DNA of 64,000 bases, taken from Mycobacterium sp. PO1. GTDB taxonomy: Bacteria; Actinomycetota; Actinomycetes; Mycobacteriales; Mycobacteriaceae. The notes below the pieces were generated by a model. The model saw nothing but the letters and a program-made list of their open reading frames with translations, ran no database searches and had not been told where the DNA came from. Shown here piece by piece: positions 54,191 through 63,950 of this stretch; position 1 is the stretch's first letter; each line of letters begins with the position of its first letter. Where the stretch lies: positions 44,360 through 108,359 of the forward strand of contig NZ_BLTG01000001.1 of NCBI RefSeq assembly GCF_017312405.1. Direction: 5' to 3'. A program made the position numbers and the translations under genes.

Positions 54191-54660
54191 TCGATCAGCC
54201 ACTTGCCGTCGACCTTCTTGTAGTCGACGCGTAAGCGGCTGCCGTCGTAGACGGGCTGGCGGGACTTGTCGGTCACGGTGCGGTTCATGAACACCATCAC
54301 CGATCCCGAATTACGTTGCGCGTCCAGCACCCCCGCACCGACCACGTTGGCCTGGCTGACCAGTTGCCGCTCGCGAGCCTGCGGGATGATGTCCTCGGTG
54401 GCGCGTTCCTCGAACTCCTGGCGGTAGCTGGGGGTGAGCAACGGAAAGACGTCGAGGAGGCTGCGCTCGACGGTCTGGTAGTCGTAGCCGAACACCTTCG
54501 GGATCTGGTCGGTGGCCAGCGGTGCGAGTTCGCTGCGCGCTTCCTGCTCACCGGCGAGCTGGACCCCGTTCCAGTACAGTGCGCCACCGTAGGCCGCCAG
54601 CGCCACCACGCCCGCGGCGAGCACCACCGCGAGCGTCGACCAGAGCCGGACCGCCCTCAT
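54172..54660 (-). CDS. Mce-associated membrane protein (Rv3492c-like)
   Basis: 162 residues: one N-terminal membrane helix (residues 7-30, [21 protein letters not shown]) and a periplasmic domain with [33 protein letters not shown] and [11 protein letters not shown], typical of Mas proteins. These stabilise or assist the Mce complex. ATG 54660 overlaps the stop of the preceding gene (TGATG). Last gene of the mce4 operon, converging on otsA. Confidence 0.9.
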
Positions 54661-55388
54661 CAGTTACCGCCGTCGGGATACTTGAGGTCGTATCCGGTCA
54701 TGTGACCGGCGTCGTCCTCGTGCACGATCACCCGCAGCCGGTACGGCTGGGAGGGCTTGTTGGTGCCCTCCATGTCCGTCACGGTCACCCGCACCGACAC
54801 CAGGACCGCAGCGTTCTGTGTCACCTCGTCGATGTCCTCGAGCGCAGCGCCGTTGATCACGGCCTCCGAGCTGGCGTTGGTGTCGCGGAAGATCGCCTTG
54901 AGGTTCTCGACGTTGTTGTCCTGGCTGAGCATGTCCCGCAACGGCCCGCTGGTGCTGTTGACGAACCGGTCCACGCTGTCGTCGATGTTGTCCTGCGTGT
55001 AGCTGAACATGTTGACCACCAGCTGACGTGCGGTGTCGACGAAACGCTGGTCACGGGCTTGCTCCGCCTGGGCTTCACGTTGGGAGGACAGCAGCAGCGC
55101 GGCGCCGGTCGCCAGGGCCGCGGCCACGACCGCCAGTGTCAGCATCGACACCAACGCCACCAGCCTGCGGTTGGCGGGGCGGCGCGGCGGCGGGCCGGCG
55201 GGGCGGACCGGACGAACCTTGACCGTCGGGGTCGGTGCCAGCGCGACCGAACCTTCGGTGTCCGGTGACGCCGTGCCCGTGCCCGTGCCGGCCGGGCCCG
55301 CGGCCCGCGAGGCGCGCCGTCGCACCGGCCGGCCGGCCGACGCCGACACGTCGCGGGATTCCTCTTCGGACAAATTCGCCTTCTTCAC
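54660..55388 (-). CDS. Mce-associated membrane protein (Rv3493c-like)
   Basis: 242 residues. A basic, Ala/Pro-rich cytoplasmic N-terminus (1-72), one membrane helix (about 75-98, LVALVSMLTLAVVAAALATGA) and a periplasmic NTF2-like domain (NMFSYTQDNIDDSVDRFV, LKAIFRDTNA, VSVRVTVTDMEG). It belongs to the Mas family that partners Mce proteins. GTG 55388 (GTGAAGAAG) lies 17 bases after mce4F. Overlaps the next gene by one base. Confidence 0.9.
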   Translation of the reverse strand: MKKANLSEEESRDVSASAGRPVRRRASRAAGPAGTGTGTASPDTEGSVALAPTPTVKVRPVRPAGPPPRRPANRRLVALVSMLTLAVVAAALATGAALLLSSQREAQAEQARDQRFVDTARQLVVNMFSYTQDNIDDSVDRFVNSTSGPLRDMLSQDNNVENLKAIFRDTNASSEAVINGAALEDIDEVTQNAAVLVSVRVTVTDMEGTNKPSQPYRLRVIVHEDDAGHMTGYDLKYPDGGN

Positions 55389-55405
55389 GGCCCTTCCGGG
55401 CCTGG

Positions 55406-57109
55406 TCAGATCTGTTCGGGCGCCAGCATCAGGTCGACCCAGTTCTCAGCGGGCGCCAGTGCGTCGGTGCCGGGCGCGAAGATACCAGTCCCGCCTGAGG
55501 GATCGACGAACTCGCCGTTCTGGTCGTAGGTCGCGGTTGCCGGTCCGCTCGCCAGCGGCATCTCGGCGGGCAGCGGGCCCGGCGGCGCAGGCGCGGGTGC
55601 TGGCGCAGGCGCAGGCGCCCCGGGAGCCGGTCCCGGCGCCGGTGGGGTGCGGCCGTACGGCGGCACCACTTCGTCGGGCGGCGAGAAGTACGGCCAGGGC
55701 GGCGGCGGCGGCCCCACCTCGTTGGGCGGGTAGGGCAGCGGGAACGGCGCGTGCGGCGCAGGTCCCGGCCCCGGTGCCACCCCGGGCGGCAACTGCACCG
55801 ACGGGGGGCCCGGATCCGGATCGACCTGTGGCGGGATCATCGGGAACTTGTTGGGCGGCAGGATGTTGCGGCCGTCCTCGATCGGTGTCCCGACCGGCAC
55901 GGGCGGTCCGCGCCACGGATTGCTGCCGATCGGCACGTAGCCCTTGGGATCGCGGCACAGCTGGATGGTGGGCGCACGCTTGCCCGGGAACTCCTGGCAC
56001 GGATAGTTGCGCGCCCCGCGCACCACACTGGGATCGTTCTGCGGGGTCTTGCAGTACATGTCGGTCGGCAGTTCACGCAGCGTGGTGTCGGCCGGGGACC
56101 GGATCTGAGTGGGCGGGATGAAGCCCACCGAGCACGGTGGCGCATCCCCCAGGTTGATCTTGAAGTCCAGCTTGCCGCCCTCGTCCGCCGGCAGCCCGGT
56201 GCCGACGGTGTTCAGCGCGGCGAGCAGGGCCGGGAAGACGACGAGGGAATGTTCCAGCGACTTGCGGTAGATGACGCCGATGCGGCCGAAGTTGGCCAGA
56301 TTGGCGGCCAGCACCGGGAACGTCGGCCGGATACCTGCGAACGTTTCGTTGGCCACCTCGGTGGTACCGGGGACGGTCTGCAGCGTGGACCTCAGTTGCG
56401 GGTCGGCGTTGGCGACCTCGGTGGTCAACCGGGCCAACCCGTCGGCCATCGAGCGGATGTCGTCGCCGCTGCGCAGTTGCGCTTCCAGGAACGGGCCCGC
56501 CTGGTCGATCAACGACGAGGTTTGGTCGAAGTTGGCGTTGGCCTCGTCGACCAGCAGTCGCGCCGACTGGATCAGCCGGGCCAGTTCCGGCCCGGAGCCG
56601 TTGAACGCCTTGAACGTCTCGTCCAGAAGATCCTGCAACCGGGTATCACCGACGCTGCTGATCAGCGCGTCGGCCTCCTGCAGCATGCCGTAGATGTCCT
56701 GGCCGATCGCCGTGCGATCCACCGGGATCACCGCGCCGTTGCGCAGCGTGCCCGGCGCCGCCTGCTCCGGCGGGACCAGGTCGATGTACTGCTCGCCCAC
56801 CGCCGAGACACTCTTGACGGTCGCGGTCACGTTCTCCGGAACCGGGGTGCCGCTGTCCAGTCGCATCTTGGCCACCACGCCTTCGTCGGTGAGCCCCACC
56901 GATTCGACCCGGCCGACGGTCACGCCGCGGTAGGTGACGTTGGCGTTCTGGTACAGCCCGCCGGCCGCGGTGAAGTTGGCGCTCACGTTGTAGGCGCCGA
57001 TACCGACTGCCTCCGGGAGGCGCAGGTAGAAGATCGAGATGGCGCCGACGGTCAGCACCGTCACGATCGCGAAGATCGTGAGCTGGATCCGGGTCAGGCG
57101 ATCGATCAT
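55406..57109 (-). CDS. mce4F: Mce4F
   Basis: 567 residues. An N-terminal helix (residues 8-30) anchors the protein; the MCE beta-barrel domain follows (about 38-120, YNVSANFTAAGGLYQNANVTYRGVTVGRVESVGL); then a long helical segment (to about 320), and a Pro-rich C-terminal tail (after about 400, VPVGTPIEDG..., PAPGAPAPAPAPAP). Helices of the six Mce proteins form the tunnel through which Mce4 brings cholesterol to the YrbE permease. ATG 57109 overlaps the mce4E stop (ATGA). Confidence 0.93.
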   Translation of the reverse strand: MIDRLTRIQLTIFAIVTVLTVGAISIFYLRLPEAVGIGAYNVSANFTAAGGLYQNANVTYRGVTVGRVESVGLTDEGVVAKMRLDSGTPVPENVTATVKSVSAVGEQYIDLVPPEQAAPGTLRNGAVIPVDRTAIGQDIYGMLQEADALISSVGDTRLQDLLDETFKAFNGSGPELARLIQSARLLVDEANANFDQTSSLIDQAGPFLEAQLRSGDDIRSMADGLARLTTEVANADPQLRSTLQTVPGTTEVANETFAGIRPTFPVLAANLANFGRIGVIYRKSLEHSLVVFPALLAALNTVGTGLPADEGGKLDFKINLGDAPPCSVGFIPPTQIRSPADTTLRELPTDMYCKTPQNDPSVVRGARNYPCQEFPGKRAPTIQLCRDPKGYVPIGSNPWRGPPVPVGTPIEDGRNILPPNKFPMIPPQVDPDPGPPSVQLPPGVAPGPGPAPHAPFPLPYPPNEVGPPPPPWPYFSPPDEVVPPYGRTPPAPGPAPGAPAPAPAPAPAPPGPLPAEMPLASGPATATYDQNGEFVDPSGGTGIFAPGTDALAPAENWVDLMLAPEQI

Positions 57110-58269
57110 TGCACCGGCCCGTCGTGCTGGGTCGCCGTGCCCGGCGGGATCTCGAACGGGTCCGCCGCCTGGCCGGACAGGTTCGAGTTGGCTCCGATCA
57201 GGAAGTCGGGCGTGTTGATGACATCGCTCATCCGTTTCATGTTCGGGTCCAGCCCCTTCGAGGTGGTGAACACGGTTTCACCGAGTCGGCGCAGCGTCAG
57301 ATCGAACGTGACGAACACGTTGAGGTAGTCGCCGCGCACCGCCTTGCGGAGGTAGTCGTAGTGGAACGGGAACGTCGGCAGGAACTCGAGGCTCTTGATG
57401 AACTCGTCCGCATGGTCGTTGAGCGCCTTGATCACCGGGAACAGATCCCTGAAGTCCTCGGTGAAATCGTCCTTGGTCTGCTGCAGCACCCGGGACCCGA
57501 CTTCGGCGAAGCTGCGCAGCGCGGCGAACGCGTCGACGATGTTGGCGCGGTTGCGGTTGAGCACCTCCAGCGCCTCGGGCAACGTGTCCAGCGTCCATCC
57601 GAGGCTGTCCTGACTGCGTGCCAGGATCCCGGCGAAGCGGTTCAGGCCCTCAGCCGCGGCGATGATGTCCTCGGTCTGGCGGTCCAGTGAGGCGGTCAGC
57701 TCGGCAAGGCGTGGGATCAGTTCGGCGAAGGACCCCTGCCGGCCGGCGACGGCGTTGTAGGTCTCGTCCGTGATGTCCTGCAGCGCACCGAGATTGCCCT
57801 TGTTGACCACGACACCCAGTGAGGACAACACCTCCTCGGTGGTGGGATAGCGACCGGTGCGGCTCATCGGGATCTCCGAGCCCTGCTTCAGCCGGCCCTC
57901 TCCGGGCTCGTCGACCGGTTCGGCCAACTCGATGTGCTGAGACCCGAGCAGCGACGTCTGCGCAACCCGCGCGATGGCGTTGGCCGGCAGGTTGACGCCC
58001 GGTTCGAGCGACAACTGCACGGCCGCATAGAAGGTCCCGTCGGGCCGCTGGACGGCGTCGATGCCGGAGACGCTGCCCACGGTGACGTCGTCGACCATGA
58101 CCGGCGAGTTCTGCGGCAGGGTCGACACGTCGGGCAGTTCGACCTCTACCTGGAAAGAACCGGCACCGTGCCCGGCCGTGCCGGGCATGTCCAGTGAGTT
58201 GAGCCCGCCGAACTGGCAACCGGCCAACAGCACGGCCAACGAGGAGATGGTCAACGCTCGGCGCATCAT
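57106..58269 (-). CDS. mce4E: Mce4E lipoprotein (LprN)
   Basis: 387 residues. Lipoprotein signal with lipobox LLAGC (Cys at about residue 18); MCE domain about 38-120 (FQVEVELPDVSTLPQNSPVMVDDVTVGSVSGI); long alpha-helical region after it. It is the lipid-anchored member of the Mce4 hexamer, as E proteins are in all mce operons. The start has two adjacent ATGs (58269 and 58266); the first overlaps the mce4D stop as ATGA. The frame is open upstream within mce4D but is not coding. Confidence 0.93.
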   Translation of the reverse strand: MMRRALTISSLAVLLAGCQFGGLNSLDMPGTAGHGAGSFQVEVELPDVSTLPQNSPVMVDDVTVGSVSGIDAVQRPDGTFYAAVQLSLEPGVNLPANAIARVAQTSLLGSQHIELAEPVDEPGEGRLKQGSEIPMSRTGRYPTTEEVLSSLGVVVNKGNLGALQDITDETYNAVAGRQGSFAELIPRLAELTASLDRQTEDIIAAAEGLNRFAGILARSQDSLGWTLDTLPEALEVLNRNRANIVDAFAALRSFAEVGSRVLQQTKDDFTEDFRDLFPVIKALNDHADEFIKSLEFLPTFPFHYDYLRKAVRGDYLNVFVTFDLTLRRLGETVFTTSKGLDPNMKRMSDVINTPDFLIGANSNLSGQAADPFEIPPGTATQHDGPVQ

Positions 58270-59705
58270 CCGCCCGCTCCCGTCTGTGGCGCGGCGGGCT
58301 GCGGCACCGCCTGGTCGGGCCGCAGCGGACCCGGGATCGGCTGCGCCGGGACGGGCGCCGCCGGTGGGACAGGCGCTGCTGCTCCCGCTGCCGGTGGTGC
58401 GGCCGGAGCCGCTTCCGGCGCCGGTGGGGCCAGCAACGTCGACAGGTCGGCGTCCGGCGGAATCTCCGGCGGGGTGACGCCCGGGGCGTTCTGCCACTGC
58501 AGGTAAGGCACCGGCGTCTCGGCCTTGGCCTCGGTCTCCGGGGTGTCGTAGATGACCTGACCCTTGTACGCCGTGATGCTGTTGATGGGGTGGAACAGCA
58601 CCGGCGGGTAGTTCATCGTGATGCGCTTGAGCACCGGGCCCATCCGCTGGCGACAGATCTCGGCGCGCTTGTACTCGTCGGGGGTGGCCCCGATGTCGTA
58701 GGCGCCGCCGCAGATGAACTGCACCGGGTTGGCGAAGTTCGGCAGCGAGAGCAAGCCGGCGACGGTGCCCTGTGCCGGGTTGTAGATGTTGTAGAAGTTC
58801 GACAGACCGTTGGGCGTGATGTGCAGGACCTGCTCGATGTCGTCGCTGTGGTCGGTCAGGATCTGCGTGAAGTCGGCCAACTTGCCGACCTGGTCGATCA
58901 GCGCCTGGTTGTTCTCGCCGAGCAGCTCCCGGACGTCGGACAGCGCCTGGTTCAACGTGCCCAGGGTGTCGTCGAGGTTCGCCGAGCTGTCGGCCAGCAC
59001 CTGCGACACCGACGCCACGTGATTGGTGAACTGCACGATCTGCTCGTTGCTGTTCGACAGCGCGTCGACGAGCACCTGCAGGTTACGCACCGTGCCGAAC
59101 AGGTCGTTGCGCGAATCACCGAGGCGGCCTGCGGTCTGCGACAGCTCGCGCACCGCTTCCCGGAAGGAGTCGCCATTGCCGTCGAACGTCGTGGCGGCCT
59201 GGTCGATGACCTCGGCCAACGGGCCCTGTACCGAACCCTGCTGCGGACCCAGTTGGGCGCTGAGCTGGGTGAGCTGCTCCTTGACCTCGTCCCACTCCAC
59301 CGGAACGGCGGTGCGCTCCAGACCGATCGCCGCTCCGTCGGCCATCGTCGGACCGCCGGTGTAGGCCGGGGTGAGCTGAATGAAGCGCGCCGCCACCAGA
59401 TTCGGCGAGATGATGAGCGCCTTGGCGTTCTCCGGCACCTGCACGCCGTGGTCGACGCTCATCGTGATCTTGACGTCGTCGGCTCGTGGCTCGATGGAGT
59501 CGATCTCCCCCACCGGGACACCCACGATGCGGACCTCATCGCCGGGGTAGAGCCCGACCGCCGAGGTGAAATAGCCGACGATGGTGTGCCCCTTGCGGGT
59601 CGGCCAGACCAGGAAGACGCCCACCACCAGTGCGACGACCAATACGGCCGCCAAGCTCAGCCGCAGGGTGCGGTTTCGTGTCTTCGTCGTTGTCGATTCG
59701 CTCAC
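58266..59705 (-). CDS. mce4D: Mce4D
   Basis: 479 residues. N-terminal membrane helix (17-35, LAAVLVVALVVGVFLVW), MCE domain about 40-125 (HTIVGYFTSAVGLYPGDEVRIVGVPVGEIDSI), a long coiled/helical region to about 300, and a C-terminal Pro/Ala tail (APPAPEAAPAAPPAAG). Part of the cholesterol importer. ATG 59705 overlaps the mce4C stop as ATGA. The tail is longer than I recall for M. tuberculosis Mce4D (about 451 residues). Confidence 0.92.
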   Translation of the reverse strand: MSESTTTKTRNRTLRLSLAAVLVVALVVGVFLVWPTRKGHTIVGYFTSAVGLYPGDEVRIVGVPVGEIDSIEPRADDVKITMSVDHGVQVPENAKALIISPNLVAARFIQLTPAYTGGPTMADGAAIGLERTAVPVEWDEVKEQLTQLSAQLGPQQGSVQGPLAEVIDQAATTFDGNGDSFREAVRELSQTAGRLGDSRNDLFGTVRNLQVLVDALSNSNEQIVQFTNHVASVSQVLADSSANLDDTLGTLNQALSDVRELLGENNQALIDQVGKLADFTQILTDHSDDIEQVLHITPNGLSNFYNIYNPAQGTVAGLLSLPNFANPVQFICGGAYDIGATPDEYKRAEICRQRMGPVLKRITMNYPPVLFHPINSITAYKGQVIYDTPETEAKAETPVPYLQWQNAPGVTPPEIPPDADLSTLLAPPAPEAAPAAPPAAGAAAPVPPAAPVPAQPIPGPLRPDQAVPQPAAPQTGAGG

Positions 59706-60760
59706 GGTGACCTCGGCCTGATGATCAAGCGCTCGGCGATGAACCCGCGCAGGTAGTCGGCGAGGCTGTCGGGCAGCTTGCCGGGCTGGAAGTAGGTGTC
59801 GAGGAGTACCTCGGCCAGGCTGGCGGGGGGCAGACCGTAGAGGTTGATGTTGAACCCTGGGCCGTTGCCCACGACCTCGCCCAGCGCGGTGGCGTAGGGC
59901 GGTAGCCGCCGCAGCGCCTCCCCGATGTGTTCACGGCGTTCCAGCAGGTTGTCCATGACCAGGTTGAGGTTCTCCAACGCGGGTCCGAACTCCTGACGGT
60001 TGTCGGCGACGAACCCCGAAAGCTGTTCGGACACATCGTCAATACCTGCGATCAAGCGGCTCAACGCCTGACGGCGTTCGTCGAGCGCGGCGAAGAGCAT
60101 GTTGCCGTCGACGATCAGCTGATTGACCTGACCGGCCCGCTGGGCCAGCGTCTCCGACACCCGCTGGGCGTGCCCGAGCAGCTGATCGAGGGCCGCATCG
60201 CGCTTGTTGAGGCTGCGGGACAGGTCGGCGACGCCCTCGAGCGCGCTGCGCAGCTGCGGCGTCGCATCTCGTAGCGAAGCGGTCAACGTCTGCAACGCCT
60301 GCTCGAACCTGGGCTTGTCCAGCTCGCCCGCGGTCTGCCCCAGGTCCTGCAACGCGGTGTTGAGCGTGTAGGGGGTGGTGGTGCGCCCCAACGGGATCGA
60401 GGTCACCGACCCGGCCCCTTTGGGGGTGACGGCAAGCGACTTCTCGCCGAGGACCGTGTCGGTCTTGATCGCCACCAGGGACTGGTCGCCGACCCGGACG
60501 TCACGGGACACGGTGAAGGTGACCTTGGCGCTGTCCCCGGCCAGCTCGACACCGGTCACCCTGCCGACGTTGATTCCCGAGACGTTGACGTCGTTGCCGG
60601 GCGAAATGCCGCCGGCATCGCTGAAGAACGCCTCGTAGTTCTTGCCCTGCGGCATGAACGGCAGCCCGCTGTAGCCAAAGGACACCAGCACCAGGCAGGT
60701 GACCAGCACGATGCCGAATATCCCGGTGCGGAGCGGGTTCGCGCCGTCGGTCTTAGCCAT
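59702..60760 (-). CDS. mce4C: Mce4C
   Basis: 352 residues. Membrane helix (12-32), MCE domain about 40-120 (YEAFFSDAGGISPGNDVNVSGINVGRVTGVEL), then a helical region with VADLSRSLNKRDAALDQLLGHA. It lacks the Pro-rich tail of D and F. ATG 60760 overlaps the end of mce4B by eight bases (ATGGCTAA). Confidence 0.92.
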   Translation of the reverse strand: MAKTDGANPLRTGIFGIVLVTCLVLVSFGYSGLPFMPQGKNYEAFFSDAGGISPGNDVNVSGINVGRVTGVELAGDSAKVTFTVSRDVRVGDQSLVAIKTDTVLGEKSLAVTPKGAGSVTSIPLGRTTTPYTLNTALQDLGQTAGELDKPRFEQALQTLTASLRDATPQLRSALEGVADLSRSLNKRDAALDQLLGHAQRVSETLAQRAGQVNQLIVDGNMLFAALDERRQALSRLIAGIDDVSEQLSGFVADNRQEFGPALENLNLVMDNLLERREHIGEALRRLPPYATALGEVVGNGPGFNINLYGLPPASLAEVLLDTYFQPGKLPDSLADYLRGFIAERLIIRPRSP

Positions 60761-61796
60761 TCTCGGAACACCTCCCCTTCGACGGGTCCGGCGGACCGCC
60801 GAACGGGATCAGGATGTCGCTGCCCGCGGGTCCGTTGATCTTCATCCGGATCGAGCAGTAATAGATGTTGAAGAACGCACCATAGGCGCCCAACGCGTTG
60901 AGCCGCAGGTAATTCTCGGCCAGCGGTTCGATGACCTTGTTGATGTCGGCCTTGCGCTCGTCCATGCGCTGCGCCAGCGGCCGGGCGTTCTCGATGACAC
61001 CCTGGATCGGCCGGCGGGACTGCTCGAGCATCTCGGTCAGGTCGGTCTCCGCGGTGGCCAGCGGCCCGATCGCGCCGGCGATCGGATCGCGCCCCTCAGC
61101 CAGGCCGGTGAGCAGCTGCTGCAGCTGGTCGACGCTCGCGTCGAATTCGGCGCCCTTCTCGTCCACGGTGCCCAGCACGGTGTTGAGATTCGTGATGACG
61201 TCACCGATCAGCTGATCGCGAGCCGCCAGGTCCTGGGTGAAGGCACTCGTCGACGCCAGCATGTTGGACAACGCGCCGCCCTGGCCCTGCAGCAGTTCGA
61301 TCACCGCGCTGCTGATCTCGTTGATCTTCTTGCCTTCCAGCCCTTTCAGGACGGGGCGCAGGCCGCCGAGCAGCGCATCGAGATCCAGCGCGGGCGCCGT
61401 GTTGTCCTTCGGAATCGTGGCGCCGGGTGCGAGCTTCACGAGATCGCCGGGCCCCGAGGTGATCTCCAGGTACCGGTCGCCGACCAGGTTCTCGTACCGC
61501 ACCACTGCCCGGGTCGAGGTGTAGAGCTGGTAGCGGTCGGCGACGGTGAATGCCACGTCGACAGTGTTGTCCTCGTTGAGTGTCACGCCGTCGACGGTGC
61601 CCACCGGGACACCCGCGATCCGCACATCCTCACCGGATTTCAGCCGCGATGCGTCGGTGAACGTCGCGTGATACCCCTTGTCGGAACCGAAGCGGAACTC
61701 GCCGAAGACCACCACCAGCGATGTGGCCACCAGCAGCATGACCACGGTGAACACCGAGACGTTGATCAGCGTGCGATCGGCTCTCATCCTGCTCAT
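60753..61796 (-). CDS. mce4B: Mce4B
   Basis: 347 residues. Membrane helix (13-32, VSVFTVVMLLVATSLVVVFG), MCE domain about 38-118 (YHATFTDASRLKSGEDVRIAGVPVGTVDGV), helical region, and a short C-terminal DUF-type end with YYCSIRMKINGPAGSDILIPF. One of six subunits of the lipid tunnel. ATG 61796 overlaps the mce4A TGA by one base (TGATG). Confidence 0.92.
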   Translation of the reverse strand: MSRMRADRTLINVSVFTVVMLLVATSLVVVFGEFRFGSDKGYHATFTDASRLKSGEDVRIAGVPVGTVDGVTLNEDNTVDVAFTVADRYQLYTSTRAVVRYENLVGDRYLEITSGPGDLVKLAPGATIPKDNTAPALDLDALLGGLRPVLKGLEGKKINEISSAVIELLQGQGGALSNMLASTSAFTQDLAARDQLIGDVITNLNTVLGTVDEKGAEFDASVDQLQQLLTGLAEGRDPIAGAIGPLATAETDLTEMLEQSRRPIQGVIENARPLAQRMDERKADINKVIEPLAENYLRLNALGAYGAFFNIYYCSIRMKINGPAGSDILIPFGGPPDPSKGRCSENG

Positions 61797-62998
61797 CAGT
61801 AATCATCTCGCTCTGCGTACGCGCCGTTGAACAGGAACTGCAGCGTCGAAGGCGCGTCGAACTGCAATTCGGTGTTCGGCTGGAAGGGAACGTACGCGTT
61901 GTCGGTCACCAGGAACGGGGTGCGGTAGTAGGAACCGCCGTACTGCACGCCGGGCACGTTGGGCAGACCGCGGCAGTTCGGTCCGCCCGAGGCGTTCACG
62001 ATCGGCAGGCTCTCCGGATACGTGTACGAGGGAGCGCCCGGGATGAAGCTCGACGACACGAACAGGCCCGGCCGGATACCGCCGATGATGGGCGCGAACG
62101 TGTCGATCGCCCTGGCGGTGCCGTCGATCGTGCAACCGATCACCGGCGAGTACTCGCTGGCGACGTCCAGCGGAGCCCGCAGCCGTTGGATCGCGGCGAT
62201 GTAGTCGTCGGCGGCCGGCTCCAGGGTGGCCGTACCGTTGTTCGCCAGCCCGGTTGCCGCCAGCAGCGTCGCGTTCAGGTTGTCCTGCTCGTCGACCACC
62301 GTCTGAGCGATGGACGGGGCGTTGTCGAGGATGCGCGCGAGGTCGGGGCCGGCGTCGGCATAGATGTTCGCGACTCCGGCGGTGCGACGCAGGTCCTCCT
62401 GCAGCGCCGGCAGTTTCGGGTTGAACCGGCCCAGATAGGTGTTCAGCCCTGCCATCGTGGCACCCAGGTCGTCGCCGTTGCCGCGCAGCCCTTCGGCCAG
62501 AGCGGACAGCGTCGCGTTCAGGTTGACGGGGTCGATCTTGGTGAGCGTGTCGGTCAACGTCTGAAACAGCGTGTTGACTTCCAGCTGGACATCCTTGGCC
62601 TGGACCTCGGCGCCGGGCCGCAGCGACTTGCCCGAGGGGTCCTGCGGCGCGAGGAACTCGACGGCCTTGGCGCCGAAGATCGTGGTTCCCGCGATCCGCA
62701 CCGGCGCGTTCGCCGGAACGTACTGCATCTCTCCGCTGCGGATCGCCAGCGTCAGTTTGGCCATGTCCCCGGCGTAGTCGATGGACTCGACCTCGCCGAT
62801 CTGCACGCCCCGGTACTTGACCTTGGCTTTGGTCTCCATGACCAGGCCGGCCCGCGGCGAGAGCACCGTGACCTTGTCGGTCGGCGTGAACGCGGCGGTG
62901 TAGGAGAGGTAGGTGAACACGACCGCGGCGAGCACCACCGCGGCCAGGATGGCCGCAGCGATACGGACGTGGCTGCGCTTGGCGTCACCGTCTGCCAT
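61796..62998 (-). CDS. mce4A: Mce4A
   Basis: 400 residues. Membrane helix (14-34, AAAILAAVVLAAVVFTYLSY), MCE domain about 42-120 (KVTVLSPRAGLVMETKAKVKYRGVQIGEVESI), helical region, and a C-terminal part with GCTIDGTARAIDTFAPIIGG and NCRGLPNVPGVQYGG, the two Cys probably disulfide-bonded outside. It is the first Mce protein after the permease genes and required for cholesterol import in mycobacteria. ATG 62998 lies 11 bases after yrbE4B. Confidence 0.94.
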   Translation of the reverse strand: MADGDAKRSHVRIAAAILAAVVLAAVVFTYLSYTAAFTPTDKVTVLSPRAGLVMETKAKVKYRGVQIGEVESIDYAGDMAKLTLAIRSGEMQYVPANAPVRIAGTTIFGAKAVEFLAPQDPSGKSLRPGAEVQAKDVQLEVNTLFQTLTDTLTKIDPVNLNATLSALAEGLRGNGDDLGATMAGLNTYLGRFNPKLPALQEDLRRTAGVANIYADAGPDLARILDNAPSIAQTVVDEQDNLNATLLAATGLANNGTATLEPAADDYIAAIQRLRAPLDVASEYSPVIGCTIDGTARAIDTFAPIIGGIRPGLFVSSSFIPGAPSYTYPESLPIVNASGGPNCRGLPNVPGVQYGGSYYRTPFLVTDNAYVPFQPNTELQFDAPSTLQFLFNGAYAERDDY

Positions 62999-63009
62999 GA
63001 ATCACCGAC

Positions 63010-63852
63010 CTAACCCGACAGATTGAAGTTGCCGGACGCGCCGTAGACGGCGAGCGAGATCAGCAGGACGATGGTCACGACAGCGATCAGCGAGGTCCGC
63101 ACCGCCTGGCCCACCGCGATGCCGACCCCGACCGGCCCACCGGAGGCGTTGTAGCCGTAATAGGTGTGGATCAGCATGACCGCCACAGCCATGACGATGG
63201 CCTGCAGGAAGGACCACAGCAGGTCGCTGGGTATCAGGAACGTATTGAAGTAGTGGTCATAGAGACCCGCGGACTGACCGTTGATGTAGACGGTGGTGAA
63301 CCGGGCGGCGAAGAACGCCGCCAGCACCGACAGCGCATACAGCGGCACGATCGCGATGAGGCCGGCGATCAGGCGGGTGGACACCAGATACGACACCGCA
63401 TGCACCGCCATCGATTCCACGGCATCGATCTCCTCGGCGACACGCATCGCGCCCAGCTGCGCCGTGGCGCCCGCGCCGATGGTGGCGGCCAGCGCGATAC
63501 CGGCGATCACCGGAGCCACGATGCGCACGTTCAGGAATGCCGACAGGAAGCCGGTGAGCGCCTCGATACCGATGTTGCCCAGCGACGAATAGCCCTGCAC
63601 CGCGATGACGCCGCCGGACGCGAGCGTCATGAACGCGGCCACGCCGACGGTGCCACCGATCATCACCAGAGCCCCGGTGCCCATGGACATCTCGGCGATC
63701 AGCCGGATGGTCTCCTTGCGATACCGGGTGATCGCGTTGGGCACGTAGCGGAAGGTCTCGCCGTAGAACAGGGCCTGCTCACCCACGGTGTCGACAGCCC
63801 TGGGTACGCCGCGGAACAGGCGGCGGAAGCGCAGCGTGGCGTCATAACTCAT
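63010..63852 (-). CDS. yrbE4B: YrbE4B permease subunit
   Basis: 280 residues, equal to the M. tuberculosis protein. MlaE/YrbE family with about five or six membrane helices: GALVMIGGTVGVAAFMTLASGG, then YSSLGNIGIEALTGFLSAFLNVR, the EIDAVESMAVHAVSYLVSTRL loop that contacts the ATPase, and the C-terminal helix VTIVLLISLAVYG. Together with YrbE4A it forms the transmembrane part of the Mce4 cholesterol transporter, driven by MceG encoded elsewhere. ATG 63852 was chosen because MSYDATLRFRRLFRG is the expected N-terminus; the frame stays open upstream only because of the tandem repeat. Confidence 0.94.
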   Translation of the reverse strand: MSYDATLRFRRLFRGVPRAVDTVGEQALFYGETFRYVPNAITRYRKETIRLIAEMSMGTGALVMIGGTVGVAAFMTLASGGVIAVQGYSSLGNIGIEALTGFLSAFLNVRIVAPVIAGIALAATIGAGATAQLGAMRVAEEIDAVESMAVHAVSYLVSTRLIAGLIAIVPLYALSVLAAFFAARFTTVYINGQSAGLYDHYFNTFLIPSDLLWSFLQAIVMAVAVMLIHTYYGYNASGGPVGVGIAVGQAVRTSLIAVVTIVLLISLAVYGASGNFNLSG

Positions 63853-63950
63853 CAGATTCGTCTCTTCTTCGCGCAAGCGCTCATCAGGGCACTCTGCTTC
63901 TTCGCGCAAGCGCTCATCAGGGCACTCTGCTTCTTCGCGCAAGCGCTCAT
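63852..63950 (-). CDS. candidate repeat-encoded small ORF between yrbE4A and yrbE4B
   Basis: ATG at 63950 (also at 63917 and 63884, one per repeat unit) opens a 32-codon frame reading MSACAKKQSAL twice and then MSACAKKRRI, ending in a TGA whose last base is the A of the yrbE4B ATG (TGATG). Translation of this frame could therefore hand ribosomes to yrbE4B. This is the layout known for MIRU elements in mycobacteria. It may have no function as a peptide. Expression is not shown by the sequence. Confidence 0.35.
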   Translation of the reverse strand: MSACAKKQSALMSACAKKQSALMSACAKKRRI